In this document: piece after piece, positions 7,373 to 14,365 of the stretch
Position numbering within the stretch: position 1 is the stretch's first letter
Layout of the letters: every line of letters begins with the position of its first letter
Assembly (NCBI GenBank): GCA_900765575.1
Contig: CAAFRW010000010.1
Coordinates: forward strand, 1-14,821
DNA from: Bacteroidaceae bacterium
GTDB taxonomy: Bacteria > Bacteroidota > Bacteroidia > Bacteroidales > Bacteroidaceae
Direction: 5' to 3'
DNA: 14,821 nucleotides
Made by a program: the position numbers and the translations under genes
The notes under the pieces: generated by a model
Databases searched by the model: none
Seen by the model: the letters and a program-made list of their open reading frames with translations, nothing else
Told to the model about the DNA's origin: nothing

Positions 7373-8143
7373 TTACTTTCCGGCGTCTCTCAATTTTATT
7401 TTAGTCAACATCTGCTTTGTATTCAAGGTAAAATCACCTTGTAATATCCAACTGTAATACCCCGGGTCTTTACGTAAAATATCAGCTACCGGCATGCCTT
7501 TGTATTTACCGAAGTTGAATACCTCTACGCCATTGTCGTCATAGACCATACGTCCGGCAAAGTCGACATTGCGATTAAAACTTGAATATTCGGACAAGAA
7601 AGCCATATCGTTTTGAAGCTCGTCCGGATAGCGGTCGAGTTGGGCTTTCAATACCTCATACGTTGCCCGCGTGTCCGCTTCGGCTGTATGCGCATCTTCC
7701 AGGTTCTTGTCGCAGTAGAATTTGTATGCAGCCGATAACGTACGTTGTTCCAGTTTATGATAGATAACCTGTACGTCGATAAATTTACGTTTGCTCATAT
7801 TGATATCTACGCCTGCACGAAGAAACTCTTCTGCCAAAACCGGAATATCAAAGCGGTTCGAATTAAAACCTGCCAAATCGCATCCTTCTATATCATGAGC
7901 GATGGATGCAGCCACTTCTTTGAATTTGGGGCAGTTTGCCACATCTTCATCATGAATTCCATGCACAGCTGTTGCACTTTCCGGTATATGCATTTCCGGA
8001 TTAATACGCATGGTTTTAGTCTCTTCCATTCCGTTTGGATAGACTTTCAGATAACAGATTTCTACTATTCTATCCGAGTTTATATTTGTTCCGGTTGTTT
8101 CCAAGTCAAAGAAAACAATCGGATTTTTGAGATTTAGGTTCAT
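7373..8143 (-). CDS. DnaQ-family 3'-5' exonuclease with C-terminal ExoX-type domain
   Basis: This is a DEDDh exonuclease of 256 residues. The catalytic set is complete: D13 and E15 in FFDLETTG, D99 in NSNRFDIPVL, and H152 and D157 in DAHTAEADT. The family cuts single nucleotides from 3' ends, as in the proofreading subunit of DNA polymerase III, although stand-alone members also trim other DNA or RNA. After the nuclease (about 8-170) a separate C-terminal module (about 207-245) begins FNFGKYKGMPVADIL and contains PGYYSWIL; this resembles the small domain at the end of exonuclease X and DUF3820 proteins. The gene starts 17 bases after the dnaN stop, so clamp and nuclease are probably co-transcribed, supporting a role in DNA replication or repair. 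It could be the true epsilon subunit or an accessory ExoX-like nuclease; the sequence alone does not decide. Confidence 0.9.
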   Translation of the reverse strand: MNLNLKNPIVFFDLETTGTNINSDRIVEICYLKVYPNGMEETKTMRINPEMHIPESATAVHGIHDEDVANCPKFKEVAASIAHDIEGCDLAGFNSNRFDIPVLAEEFLRAGVDINMSKRKFIDVQVIYHKLEQRTLSAAYKFYCDKNLEDAHTAEADTRATYEVLKAQLDRYPDELQNDMAFLSEYSSFNRNVDFAGRMVYDDNGVEVFNFGKYKGMPVADILRKDPGYYSWILQGDFTLNTKQMLTKIKLRDAGK

Positions 8144-8160
8144 TCTGTTTAGTCAGGTTA

Positions 8161-9285
8161 TTAATCGTTTAACATCATAGGCATTAATAGCATCAGCAGC
8201 TCTTCATTTTCCTCTTGTTCGGCCGGTACAATGATGCCAGCACGTGAAGGGTCTGCCAATTCTATAATGATATCCTGTCCGGAGATGTTGTTTAAGATGT
8301 CAATTAAAAATGGAGCTTTGAAACCAATGCTCATCGGGTTACCTGTATATTCGCAGCTAAGTGTCTCTTCTGCGGAAGTTGAGAAATCGAGGTCCTGTGT
8401 AGAAACTACGATTTGATTTTCCTGTAAACGCAATTTAATAAGGCTGCTAGCCTGTGAAGAGAAAACTGACACACGGCGCAGAGCGCTTAACATTACCTGA
8501 CGGTCGATGATAATCTTATAAGGGTTATTTTGCGGAATCACCGAATTGTAGTTCGGGTAACGACCTTCAATCAAGCGGCATACCAAACGGTAGTTTTCTA
8601 ACGTAAAGGTGGCGTTGCGGTCGTCAAAATCAATGCTTACTTCATTCACTTCCTTCGGCAAAACGTTTTTAAGAAGATTAGCCGGTTTCTTTGGTAAAAT
8701 GAAGGCTGCTTTTTCAGTGCCTTTGCTCGCATAGTTTTTGTTACGTACCAGTTTATGTCCGTCGGATGCTACCATGATGATGCTTTCAGGAGTAATATCG
8801 AAATAGATACCGTTCATTACCGGACGGAGCTCATCATCGGCTGTAGCAAAAATAGAACGGTTGATACCGCTTAGCAGAATATTTGGCGCCATGCCTACAT
8901 GTACGGCATTCTCACCCATTTGGGCAGGTTGCGGATATTCATCGGCATTTTGTCCCATCACACTATATTGTCCGTTCATATATTGAACGGTAATTTCCAA
9001 TGATTCCATGTTAATATTGAAAGTCAGCGGTTGTTCCGGAATTTCTTTCATGGCATCCATAATTGTTTTGGATACAATAGCAAAACGTCCGTTGCTGTCA
9101 CTTTCGGAAACCTCCAGTGAGGTAATCATAGTTGTTTCCGTGTCAGAGGCTGTAATAGAGAGTGTTCCATCTTGCATATCGAACAGGAAACACTCCATAA
9201 TCGGTAATGTATTTTTGGAATTGATAACACGGCTGATTGCCTGTAAATGACTGAATAAGGCAGTACTTGAAACAATGAACTTCAT
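8161..9285 (-). CDS. dnaN: DNA polymerase III beta subunit (sliding clamp)
   Basis: DnaN forms the ring-shaped dimer that slides on DNA and tethers the replicative polymerase, MutS, ligase and other partners. The protein is 374 residues, normal for the family, and divides into three similar domains (about 1-120, 128-245 and 250-374). Recognisable segments are MKFIVSSTALFSHLQAISRVI at the N-terminus, TVQYMNGQYSVMGQNADEYP in domain 1, ATADDELRPVMNGIYFDI and MVASDGHKLV in domain 2, and LIEGRYPNYNSVIP. The C-terminus ELLMLLMPMMLND corresponds to the family's terminal MPMRL segment, which forms part of the partner-binding pocket. It is the first gene of the six-gene minus-strand run. dnaA is not next to it and no DnaA-box cluster was noticed, so this is not the usual origin-proximal arrangement. 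Confidence 0.98.
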   Translation of the reverse strand: MKFIVSSTALFSHLQAISRVINSKNTLPIMECFLFDMQDGTLSITASDTETTMITSLEVSESDSNGRFAIVSKTIMDAMKEIPEQPLTFNINMESLEITVQYMNGQYSVMGQNADEYPQPAQMGENAVHVGMAPNILLSGINRSIFATADDELRPVMNGIYFDITPESIIMVASDGHKLVRNKNYASKGTEKAAFILPKKPANLLKNVLPKEVNEVSIDFDDRNATFTLENYRLVCRLIEGRYPNYNSVIPQNNPYKIIIDRQVMLSALRRVSVFSSQASSLIKLRLQENQIVVSTQDLDFSTSAEETLSCEYTGNPMSIGFKAPFLIDILNNISGQDIIIELADPSRAGIIVPAEQEENEELLMLLMPMMLND

Positions 9286-9324
9286 AGTTATTTATTTTAT
9301 ATTTATATTCTTTCTATTAGGTTA

Positions 9325-9358
9325 CAAAGCTACAAAAATATTGTGTAAGCTTTGCAAA
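9325..9358 (-). promoter_or_regulatory. Bacteroides-type promoter for the dnaN operon
   Basis: On the minus strand a perfect -7 element TAGCTTTG (complement of 9325-9332) fits TAnnTTTG. A TTTG (complement of 9355-9358) lies 22 bases upstream as a -33 element, against the usual spacing of about 19-21. The -7 element ends about 40 bases before the dnaN ATG. A first transcript base near 9318 would be expected. Confidence 0.6.
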
Positions 9359-9396
9359 AAAACGGTGTAAAATTAGCGTAGTATATAGGAAAATCG

Positions 9397-9404
9397 TACT
9401 TTCG
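9397..9404 (+). promoter_or_regulatory. Possible -7 element for the DUF3127 gene
   Basis: TACTTTCG differs from the Bacteroides -7 consensus TAnnTTTG at one base and lies 23 bases before the ATG at 9428. A weak TTAG sits 20 bases upstream (9373-9376). The assignment rests mainly on position, since some promoter must lie in the 142-base divergent gap with dnaN. Confidence 0.35.
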
Positions 9405-9427
9405 CAACATAATTTAAATAATTAGAA

Positions 9428-9805
9428 ATGGAATTAAGTGGAAAAGTAATTGCGGTTCTTGAACCCAGAGGAGGAACTTCGAGAACAGGAAATGAGTGGA
9501 AAGTACAGGAATATGTAATTGAAACACACGACCAATACCCTCGTAAGATGTGTTTCGATGTATTTGGTGTAGATAAAATAGAACAGTTTAATATCAAAGC
9601 CGGTGAAGAAATAATGGTTTCTTTTGATATTGACGCACGTGAATGGAACGGGCGTTGGTTCAATAGTATCCGCGCATGGAAAGTAGAGCGTGTAGCAGCG
9701 TCTCCGGCAGGTCCTCAACCGGCGGATGCCATGCCGTTCCCACCGGCTCCGGAAGCCCCGGCTGATTTTAGCGCAACGGACGAGAAAGATGACCTTCCGT
9801 TTTAA
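9428..9805 (+). CDS. DUF3127 protein: small OB-fold-like protein with SSB-type acidic tip
   Basis: The product is 125 residues. The folded part (about 1-90) begins MELSGKVIAVLEP and contains EWKVQEYVIETHDQYPRKM, KAGEEIMVSFDIDAREW and NGRWFNSIRAWKVE; this pattern of short beta strands with exposed aromatics suits an OB-fold, and I recognise it as the Bacteroidetes family DUF3127. A flexible linker rich in Pro and Ala follows (about 91-115), then an acidic end closing in DDLPF (121-125). That architecture (OB domain, disordered linker, acidic tip ending in Pro-Phe) is the one by which bacterial SSB recruits repair and replication proteins. Binding of single-stranded DNA is inferred, not shown. 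The gene is divergent from dnaN and ends at a strong terminator shared with rho. It is about 50 residues shorter than typical SSB, so it is unlikely to be the main housekeeping SSB. Confidence 0.85.
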   Translation: MELSGKVIAVLEPRGGTSRTGNEWKVQEYVIETHDQYPRKMCFDVFGVDKIEQFNIKAGEEIMVSFDIDAREWNGRWFNSIRAWKVERVAASPAGPQPADAMPFPPAPEAPADFSATDEKDDLPF

Positions 9806-9822
9806 ATCGGAGCTAAAATAAT

Positions 9823-9870
9823 AAAAAACAAAGCAGGACATCCGAAAAGGAATTGTCCTGCTTTGTTTTT
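9823..9870. terminator. Strong bidirectional intrinsic terminator between the DUF3127 gene and rho
   Basis: CAAAGCAGGACA (9829-9840) pairs perfectly with TGTCCTGCTTTG (9854-9865). The loop includes an inner TCC/GGA pair. A-tracts lie on the left (9823-9828) and T-tracts on the right (9866-9870), so each strand gets a U-tract. It serves the convergent DUF3127 gene (+, stop 18 bases before) and rho (-, stop 16 bases away). Confidence 0.93.
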
Positions 9871-9885
9871 ATTTTTATACATCGA

Positions 9886-11880
9886 TTATGAATTCATACT
9901 CATCAGGAATTCCTCGTTGTCTTTAGTCTTTTCCAAACGGTCTTTTACAAAATCCATTGCTTCAATAGGATTCATGTCCGACAGATATTTACGGAGTATC
10001 CACATTCTGTCAAGAGTTTGTTTGTCGAGTAACAAGTCGTCCCGACGGGTGCTGGAAGCCACAATGTTAACAGCCGGGAAGATACGTTTATTCGATAAGT
10101 TACGGTCTAACTGTAATTCCATATTACCTGTACCCTTGAACTCTTCAAAGATGACTTCGTCCATTTTGGAACCGGTGTCAATTAAAGCGGTAGCAATGAT
10201 GGTCAGTGAACCTCCGTTCTCGATGTTGCGGGCTGCTCCGAAGAATCGTTTGGGTTTATGAAGAGCATTAGCGTCTACACCTCCCGAGAGCACTTTTCCG
10301 GATGCCGGAGATACCGTATTGTAAGCGCGTGCCAAACGAGTGATAGAGTCAAGAAATATCACTACGTCATGTCCGCATTCAACCATTCGTTTAGCCTTCT
10401 CTAATACGATGCCTGCTATTTTTACATGGCGGTCGGCCGGTTCGTCAAAGGTGGAAGCTATCACTTCGGCATTGACGCTGCGTGCCATATCGGTTACTTC
10501 TTCCGGGCGTTCATCAATAAGGAGCATAATCATATATACTTCCGGATGATTGGCTGCAATAGCGTTAGCTATGTCTTTCATTAAAATGGTTTTACCGGTC
10601 TTGGGCTGTGCTACAATCAGTGCGCGTTGACCTTTGCCGATAGGAGAAAACATATCTACTACGCGAGCGGACAAGTTATCATTGTAACCTTTACACAAAC
10701 GGAACTTTTCATCGGGGAAGAGGGGAGTCAAATGGTCAAACGGAACCCGGTCACGTACAACAGACGGGTCTTTACCATTAATCTTCAGAACCTTAACCAA
10801 AGGAAAGTATTTTTCTCCTTCTTTGGGCGGACGAATAGAACCTTCTACTACATCGCCGGTTTTAAGTCCGAATAATTTTATTTGTGATTGGGATACATAA
10901 ATATCGTCGGGTGAAGAAAGGTAATTATAGTCTGAAGAGCGAAGGAATCCATATCCGTCTTGCATGATTTCGAGTACGCCTGTACCTGTTAAAATGCCTT
11001 CGAACTCATAAGGTTTTTCTCTTTCTATTGTTTTACGCTCTGCCTGAGGGGCTGCTGCCGGTGCCGGAGCAACATTATTATCTTCCGATTCTTTCTCCTT
11101 TTCTTTATATTGAGCGCGTTGTTGATTATTGAATTTCGGAGATTTTGGACGAATAGCCGGTTTGTTATTGGTTACGACTTCCGGCTCCATTTTTGTCGTT
11201 TCAAATTTGCTTAGAAGCTCAGAAGGAATCTCTGCCTTTTCTACCGGTAAATCTTCGATAGGAATGAAATCGTCCGTATTGATGGGAAGCAAAGGTTCTT
11301 CCAGACTTTCTTCTTTATCTGCAAAAAGCAGGTTCTCGTCAATTGGAGTTTCTTTCTTTATCTTTATGCTTTTAGTCTCTTTTTTATTTTCTTCTTTAGC
11401 GGACACTTCTTTAGCGGGTTCTTCTTTAGTTACTGCCGCTTTGTTTTTGCTTCCGGGTTTCCGTCCTCTTTTCTTTGGAGCTTCAGCGGTAACTGTTTCG
11501 TCTTTAGAATCTTCTTTAGGTGCGGGAGCAGGTACTGATTCTTCTTGTGCAACAGGAGTTGCCGGTGCCGGAATATTTGGAGTTGTAGCCGGCTTAATAA
11601 ATTTCTTAGTAGGCTCTTCTACCTTTTCCGCTTTTTCCTGATTAGCTGTATATACTCTGTCAACGCTTTCTTTCTTCACATTAATGCGCGAGCGCTTGCG
11701 GTTCTCTTTTACATTTTCCGCAGAAGCTTTTTTAGAAGCTCCGGCAATGGCTTGCTCATCCAAGATTTTGTAAACTAAATCCTCTTTGGTGAATGTGTTA
11801 ACTTTAGAAATACCCAGCTCTTGGGCAATGCGCTGCAAATCAGTGAGTGATTTGTCATTTAATTGAATGATGTTATACAT
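9886..11880 (-). CDS. rho: Transcription termination factor Rho with long disordered N-terminal insertion
   Basis: Rho is the hexameric RNA helicase that ends transcription at Rho-dependent sites. This copy has 664 residues against about 420 in E. coli. The Rho N-terminal helical domain covers about 1-43. Residues about 45-288 are an insertion of low complexity, rich in Lys, Glu, Pro and Ala, with an AT-hook-like KKRGRKPGSK (136-145). The RNA-binding cold-shock-like domain follows (about 290-368, with GYGFLR at 309-314). The ATPase has Walker A AQPKTGKT (424-431), DERPEEV (456-462), Walker B VVIFLD (506-511) with SITRLARAYN, the Q-loop region GSLTIIATALIDTGSKMDE, and RRDDLLL near the end. All catalytic parts look intact, so the protein should be active. 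Such an insertion is known in Bacteroides Rho, where it has been linked to phase separation and fitness in the gut. It is a single-gene unit with a long upstream leader. Confidence 0.98.
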   Translation of the reverse strand: MYNIIQLNDKSLTDLQRIAQELGISKVNTFTKEDLVYKILDEQAIAGASKKASAENVKENRKRSRINVKKESVDRVYTANQEKAEKVEEPTKKFIKPATTPNIPAPATPVAQEESVPAPAPKEDSKDETVTAEAPKKRGRKPGSKNKAAVTKEEPAKEVSAKEENKKETKSIKIKKETPIDENLLFADKEESLEEPLLPINTDDFIPIEDLPVEKAEIPSELLSKFETTKMEPEVVTNNKPAIRPKSPKFNNQQRAQYKEKEKESEDNNVAPAPAAAPQAERKTIEREKPYEFEGILTGTGVLEIMQDGYGFLRSSDYNYLSSPDDIYVSQSQIKLFGLKTGDVVEGSIRPPKEGEKYFPLVKVLKINGKDPSVVRDRVPFDHLTPLFPDEKFRLCKGYNDNLSARVVDMFSPIGKGQRALIVAQPKTGKTILMKDIANAIAANHPEVYMIMLLIDERPEEVTDMARSVNAEVIASTFDEPADRHVKIAGIVLEKAKRMVECGHDVVIFLDSITRLARAYNTVSPASGKVLSGGVDANALHKPKRFFGAARNIENGGSLTIIATALIDTGSKMDEVIFEEFKGTGNMELQLDRNLSNKRIFPAVNIVASSTRRDDLLLDKQTLDRMWILRKYLSDMNPIEAMDFVKDRLEKTKDNEEFLMSMNS

Positions 11881-11907
11881 ATAGATATTATTAATAAATC
11901 TATAAAA

Positions 11908-11989
11908 TCTCCTTTTCTAAACGCAAAATAGGTCTTCGCTTTTTCTATTTCGATTTGCGCTTTTTAATGGTCGAACTAAGAAAAGGGGA
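11908..11989 (-). promoter_or_regulatory. Possible structured 5' leader of rho
   Basis: In the rho leader TCCCCTTTTCT (complement of 11979-11989) can pair with AGAAAAGGAGA (complement of 11908-11918) over 11 positions with one A-C mismatch. Inside that stem, CGCAAA and TTTGCG (complements of 11954-11959 and 11922-11927) can pair as well. The closing stem would mask the only purine-rich AGGAG of the leader, though that lies about 28 bases before the ATG, further than a normal ribosome site. Rho autoregulates through its leader in E. coli; a similar role here is only an inference. Confidence 0.3.
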
Positions 11990-12072
11990 AATTATGTGTA
12001 CTGTTATTATATTTATTGATTGATTGTTGTTGTTTTTAATTCCCGGCGGAATCCTGTTAACAAATGACTTTG

Positions 12073-12080
12073 CAAAAATA
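12073..12080 (-). promoter_or_regulatory. Candidate -7 element for rho
   Basis: The complement of CAAAAATA reads TATTTTTG, a full match to TAnnTTTG. No TTTG is present at the -33 distance, so support is partial. If used, the rho leader would be about 185 bases long. The rest of the 386-base rho-ridA gap is A/T-rich with no further gene that I can support. Confidence 0.4.
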
Positions 12081-12233
12081 GTAATTATTTTTAGAACTCC
12101 GTTCTTTTTATCTGATTTTTTTGGTTTAAACATTCAGAGATTGTTTCGTCTGGTGTTAAAGGAACGTAAAACACTTTATTTTGTTTAGGCAATATGCTGC
12201 TTTTTTTAAACAAAAGCCGTAATTTAGCATTTG

Positions 12234-12241
12234 TAAATTTG
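12234..12241 (+). promoter_or_regulatory. Candidate -7 element for ridA
   Basis: TAAATTTG matches TAnnTTTG and ends 25 bases before the ridA ATG at 12267. The -33 region is T-rich (around 12201-12207) without a clean TTTG. Position and motif make it the best promoter candidate on this strand. Confidence 0.4.
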
Positions 12242-12266
12242 TTTAATAGTTTAATAAATTAAAACA

Positions 12267-12644
12267 ATGAAAAAAGTAATTGCAACAACAAAAGCCCCGG
12301 CAGCTATAGGGCCTTACAGTCAAGCTGTAGAAGTAAATGGTATGGTATTTCTTTCCGGACAAATTCCTATCAATCCGTCTACAGGTGAAGTAGTTGAAGG
12401 GGGTATCACTGAACAGACCACCCAGGTGTTTGAGAATATTAAAAACGTTTTGGCTGAAGCCGGATTAACAACTGCCAACATTGTAAAGACAACTGTGTTT
12501 ATGGCTGATATGGCTATGTTTGCTGAGATGAACGCCGTATATGCTAAATATTTCGATGGTGCATTTCCTGCTCGTTCGGCTGTTGCTGTGAGAGCGCTTC
12601 CGAAGAATGTGTTGGTTGAAGTGGAAAGTATTGCGGTAAGATAA
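12267..12644 (+). CDS. ridA: RidA family 2-iminobutanoate/2-iminopropanoate deaminase
   Basis: RidA (YjgF/YER057c/UK114 family) hydrolyses reactive enamine/imine intermediates released by PLP enzymes such as threonine dehydratase, giving 2-oxo acids and ammonia. The 125-residue product has the family length and its main features: APAAIGPYSQAV near the start, VFLSGQIPINPSTGEVV (27-43), the helix QTTQVFENIKNVLAEAG (50-66), and the substrate-binding Arg103 in FPARSAVAV, followed by LPKNVLVEVESIA with Glu120 at the position equivalent to the conserved Glu of E. coli RidA. The enzyme works as a cytoplasmic trimer. The start at 12267 fits the family N-terminus. The next gene begins one base after the stop, so both are probably one transcript, although no functional tie is obvious. 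Confidence 0.94.
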   Translation: MKKVIATTKAPAAIGPYSQAVEVNGMVFLSGQIPINPSTGEVVEGGITEQTTQVFENIKNVLAEAGLTTANIVKTTVFMADMAMFAEMNAVYAKYFDGAFPARSAVAVRALPKNVLVEVESIAVR

Positions 12645-12645
12645 A

Positions 12646-13833
12646 ATGTATGTATTACGACAGAACATCTGGAAACTTACAACAATAGTATTACTATTAT
12701 TAATGGTAATTGGCGGCATACTATATGTATGCCGCAGTTATCTGTTAGTACGCTCTTTTGAAATTACGGATGAGTTGGGAGGCAATATATTTCCTTCAAC
12801 CATTCTTTCTACCGCCACGACCGATGCGGAAATCATCGTTCCGGCAGATAGCAATTATGTCGGTAAACCTTTGTCGGGTGTGGCTGTAAAAGTGAAATCT
12901 ACTTATGCCAATACCCGCGTACAAATAAATATCGCCGCTACTCCTTTCTTTTCGGAATCGGTTTCTGAATTTATCCTCTCGAAACCTAATACCGAATATT
13001 ATATCTATCCCGAATTCATGTGGAATTATGAAGCCTTAAAAAATAATGCGCAATCTGTTCCGGTAACCATTGCGGTAAAGGTTACATTAAATAAAAAAGA
13101 GTTCTCGCAGAAAACCAAGACTTATTCCATGCGCAGTGTGAATGAGTGTCCCTTGGGCTATATGGATTCCCGCAACAAATTCCATGATACAAGTCTTTAT
13201 TTTGCAGCCTATGTCAACGAAGAACATCCAATGATTGACCAGTTGTTGCGGGAGGCTTTGAATGCCCGCATCGTAAATAGGTTTACGGGGTATCAAGGAA
13301 AAGTATCACAGGTGGATAAACAGGTTTATGCGCTGTGGTATGTTTTACAGAAAAGAAATTTTAAATACAGTTCTATATCGAACACAAGTCTTTCGTCCAA
13401 TGTTGTCTTTGCGCAACGTGTGCGTACGGTAGACGATGCGTTGGAGGCGGCGCAGATTAATTGTGTGGACGGAAGTGTTTTGTTTGCCTCATTATTGAAA
13501 GCGATTAATATAAATCCCATTTTAGTCCGTATTCCGGGTCACATGTTTGTAGGGTATTATACCGACAAATCTCATAAAGATATTAATTTCCTGGAAACGA
13601 CCATTATCGGTGATGTGAATTTGGATGATTTCTTTCCGGAAGAGAAGTTAGATTCTACTATGGTTGGGAAGTCGCAGTATGAAATGTCGCGTTTTACTTT
13701 CGAAAAATCGCGTGAGTATGCGACGAATAAATATAAGGAGAATGAAGAGGCGATTCATTCGGGGCAGGTAAATTATATGTTTCTCGAAATATCGAAGGAA
13801 ACACGTGCGAAAGTACAGCCGATAGGGAAATAA
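12646..13833 (+). CDS. Membrane-anchored transglutaminase-like protein of unknown function
   Basis: The 395-residue product has one N-terminal membrane segment (about 10-29, LTTIVLLLLMVIGGILYVC) after a short basic start, so the rest probably lies in the periplasm. Residues about 75-165 look like a beta-rich domain. Residues about 195-325 resemble a transglutaminase/cysteine-protease core: Cys273 in INCVDGSVLFASLL, His299 in RIPGHMFVGYY and a third acidic residue, probably Glu317, in NFLETT. The Cys-His-acid order and spacing fit that fold; the third residue is Asp in most members, and Glu is my reading here. These features suggest a papain-like hydrolase or an acyl-transfer enzyme, but the substrate is unknown. 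The gene starts one base after ridA and has no promoter of its own. The ATG at 12646 is the only reasonable start, since it retains the full membrane segment. Confidence 0.8.
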   Translation: MYVLRQNIWKLTTIVLLLLMVIGGILYVCRSYLLVRSFEITDELGGNIFPSTILSTATTDAEIIVPADSNYVGKPLSGVAVKVKSTYANTRVQINIAATPFFSESVSEFILSKPNTEYYIYPEFMWNYEALKNNAQSVPVTIAVKVTLNKKEFSQKTKTYSMRSVNECPLGYMDSRNKFHDTSLYFAAYVNEEHPMIDQLLREALNARIVNRFTGYQGKVSQVDKQVYALWYVLQKRNFKYSSISNTSLSSNVVFAQRVRTVDDALEAAQINCVDGSVLFASLLKAININPILVRIPGHMFVGYYTDKSHKDINFLETTIIGDVNLDDFFPEEKLDSTMVGKSQYEMSRFTFEKSREYATNKYKENEEAIHSGQVNYMFLEISKETRAKVQPIGK

Positions 13834-13861
13834 TTGAAAATGGAAAGTTGAAAGTTGAAAA
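13834..13861. repeat. Four tandem 7-base units (TTGAAAR-like)
   Basis: Directly after the transglutaminase-like stop codon, units TTGAAAA, TGGAAAG, TTGAAAG and TTGAAAA follow head to tail (13834-13861), with a decayed fifth unit after. It is a short simple repeat in a 124-base gap. No function is apparent. Confidence 0.7.
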
Positions 13862-13957
13862 TGAGTGAAGGAACTTGCGGAATGGAACGGGCTGATTAAT
13901 TAAAGAACTACTTTCTGGAAACAAATAAACGTAAATAATTAAATAAAAATAAAGAAT

Positions 13958-14335
13958 ATGGAAATCAAGGCAAGATTTGATCACTTTAATGTGAATGTTA
14001 CCAATTTGGAACGCAGTATCGCTTTTTATCAAAAGGCATTGGGATTGCACGAAGGTTCTCGTAAGGAAGCTGCTGACGGCTCTTTTATATTGGTTTTTAT
14101 GGTTGATGATACCACTGATTTTAAGTTGGAACTAACTTGGTTGCGTGACCATAAAGAACCTTATGAACTGGGTGAGAATGAGAGTCATCTTTGTTTTCGT
14201 GTAGCAGGCGACTACGATGACGCACGTCGTTTCCACAAAGAAATGGGATGCGTCTGTTTTGAGAACGAAGCGATGGGACTCTATTTTATCAATGACCCGG
14301 ATGATTATTGGATTGAGGTGTTACCGCTAAAATAA
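13958..14335 (+). CDS. VOC superfamily protein, lactoylglutathione lyase-like
   Basis: The 125-residue protein is a single-domain member of the vicinal oxygen chelate superfamily (glyoxalase I, fosfomycin-resistance proteins, dioxygenases). Two beta-alpha-beta-beta-beta modules are visible: about 5-62 (FDHFNVNVTNLERSIAFY, then FKLELTW) and about 75-122 (SHLCFRVAG, then GLYFINDPDDYWIEVLP). The four expected metal ligands are present at His9, Glu58, His77 and Glu120, matching the His-Glu-His-Glu set of E. coli GloA, so a metal-dependent glyoxalase I activity (methylglyoxal detoxification) is plausible. Against it, the superfamily is broad and substrate specificity cannot be read from a short protein. 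It stands alone on the plus strand with about 124 bases before it, so it probably has its own promoter, though no clear element was found. Confidence 0.85.
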   Translation: MEIKARFDHFNVNVTNLERSIAFYQKALGLHEGSRKEAADGSFILVFMVDDTTDFKLELTWLRDHKEPYELGENESHLCFRVAGDYDDARRFHKEMGCVCFENEAMGLYFINDPDDYWIEVLPLK

Positions 14336-14365
14336 AGTAGTAGGAAGGTAAAGTAATAAAGTGAT

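Noticed and set aside
9434..9841. 135-codon minus-strand frame
   Set aside because: It is antisense to the DUF3127 gene and runs into the bidirectional terminator; Cys/Phe/Arg-rich shadow translation.
11129..11641. 170-codon plus-strand frame rich in Ser, Leu and Gly
   Set aside because: It lies fully antisense to the repetitive insertion of rho; its composition is the mirror of Lys/Glu/Pro/Ala codons and it has no motif.
11945..12133. 62-codon minus-strand frame upstream of rho
   Set aside because: It is Lys/Asn/Ile-rich as expected for AT-rich non-coding DNA, spans the likely rho promoter, and has no recognisable feature.
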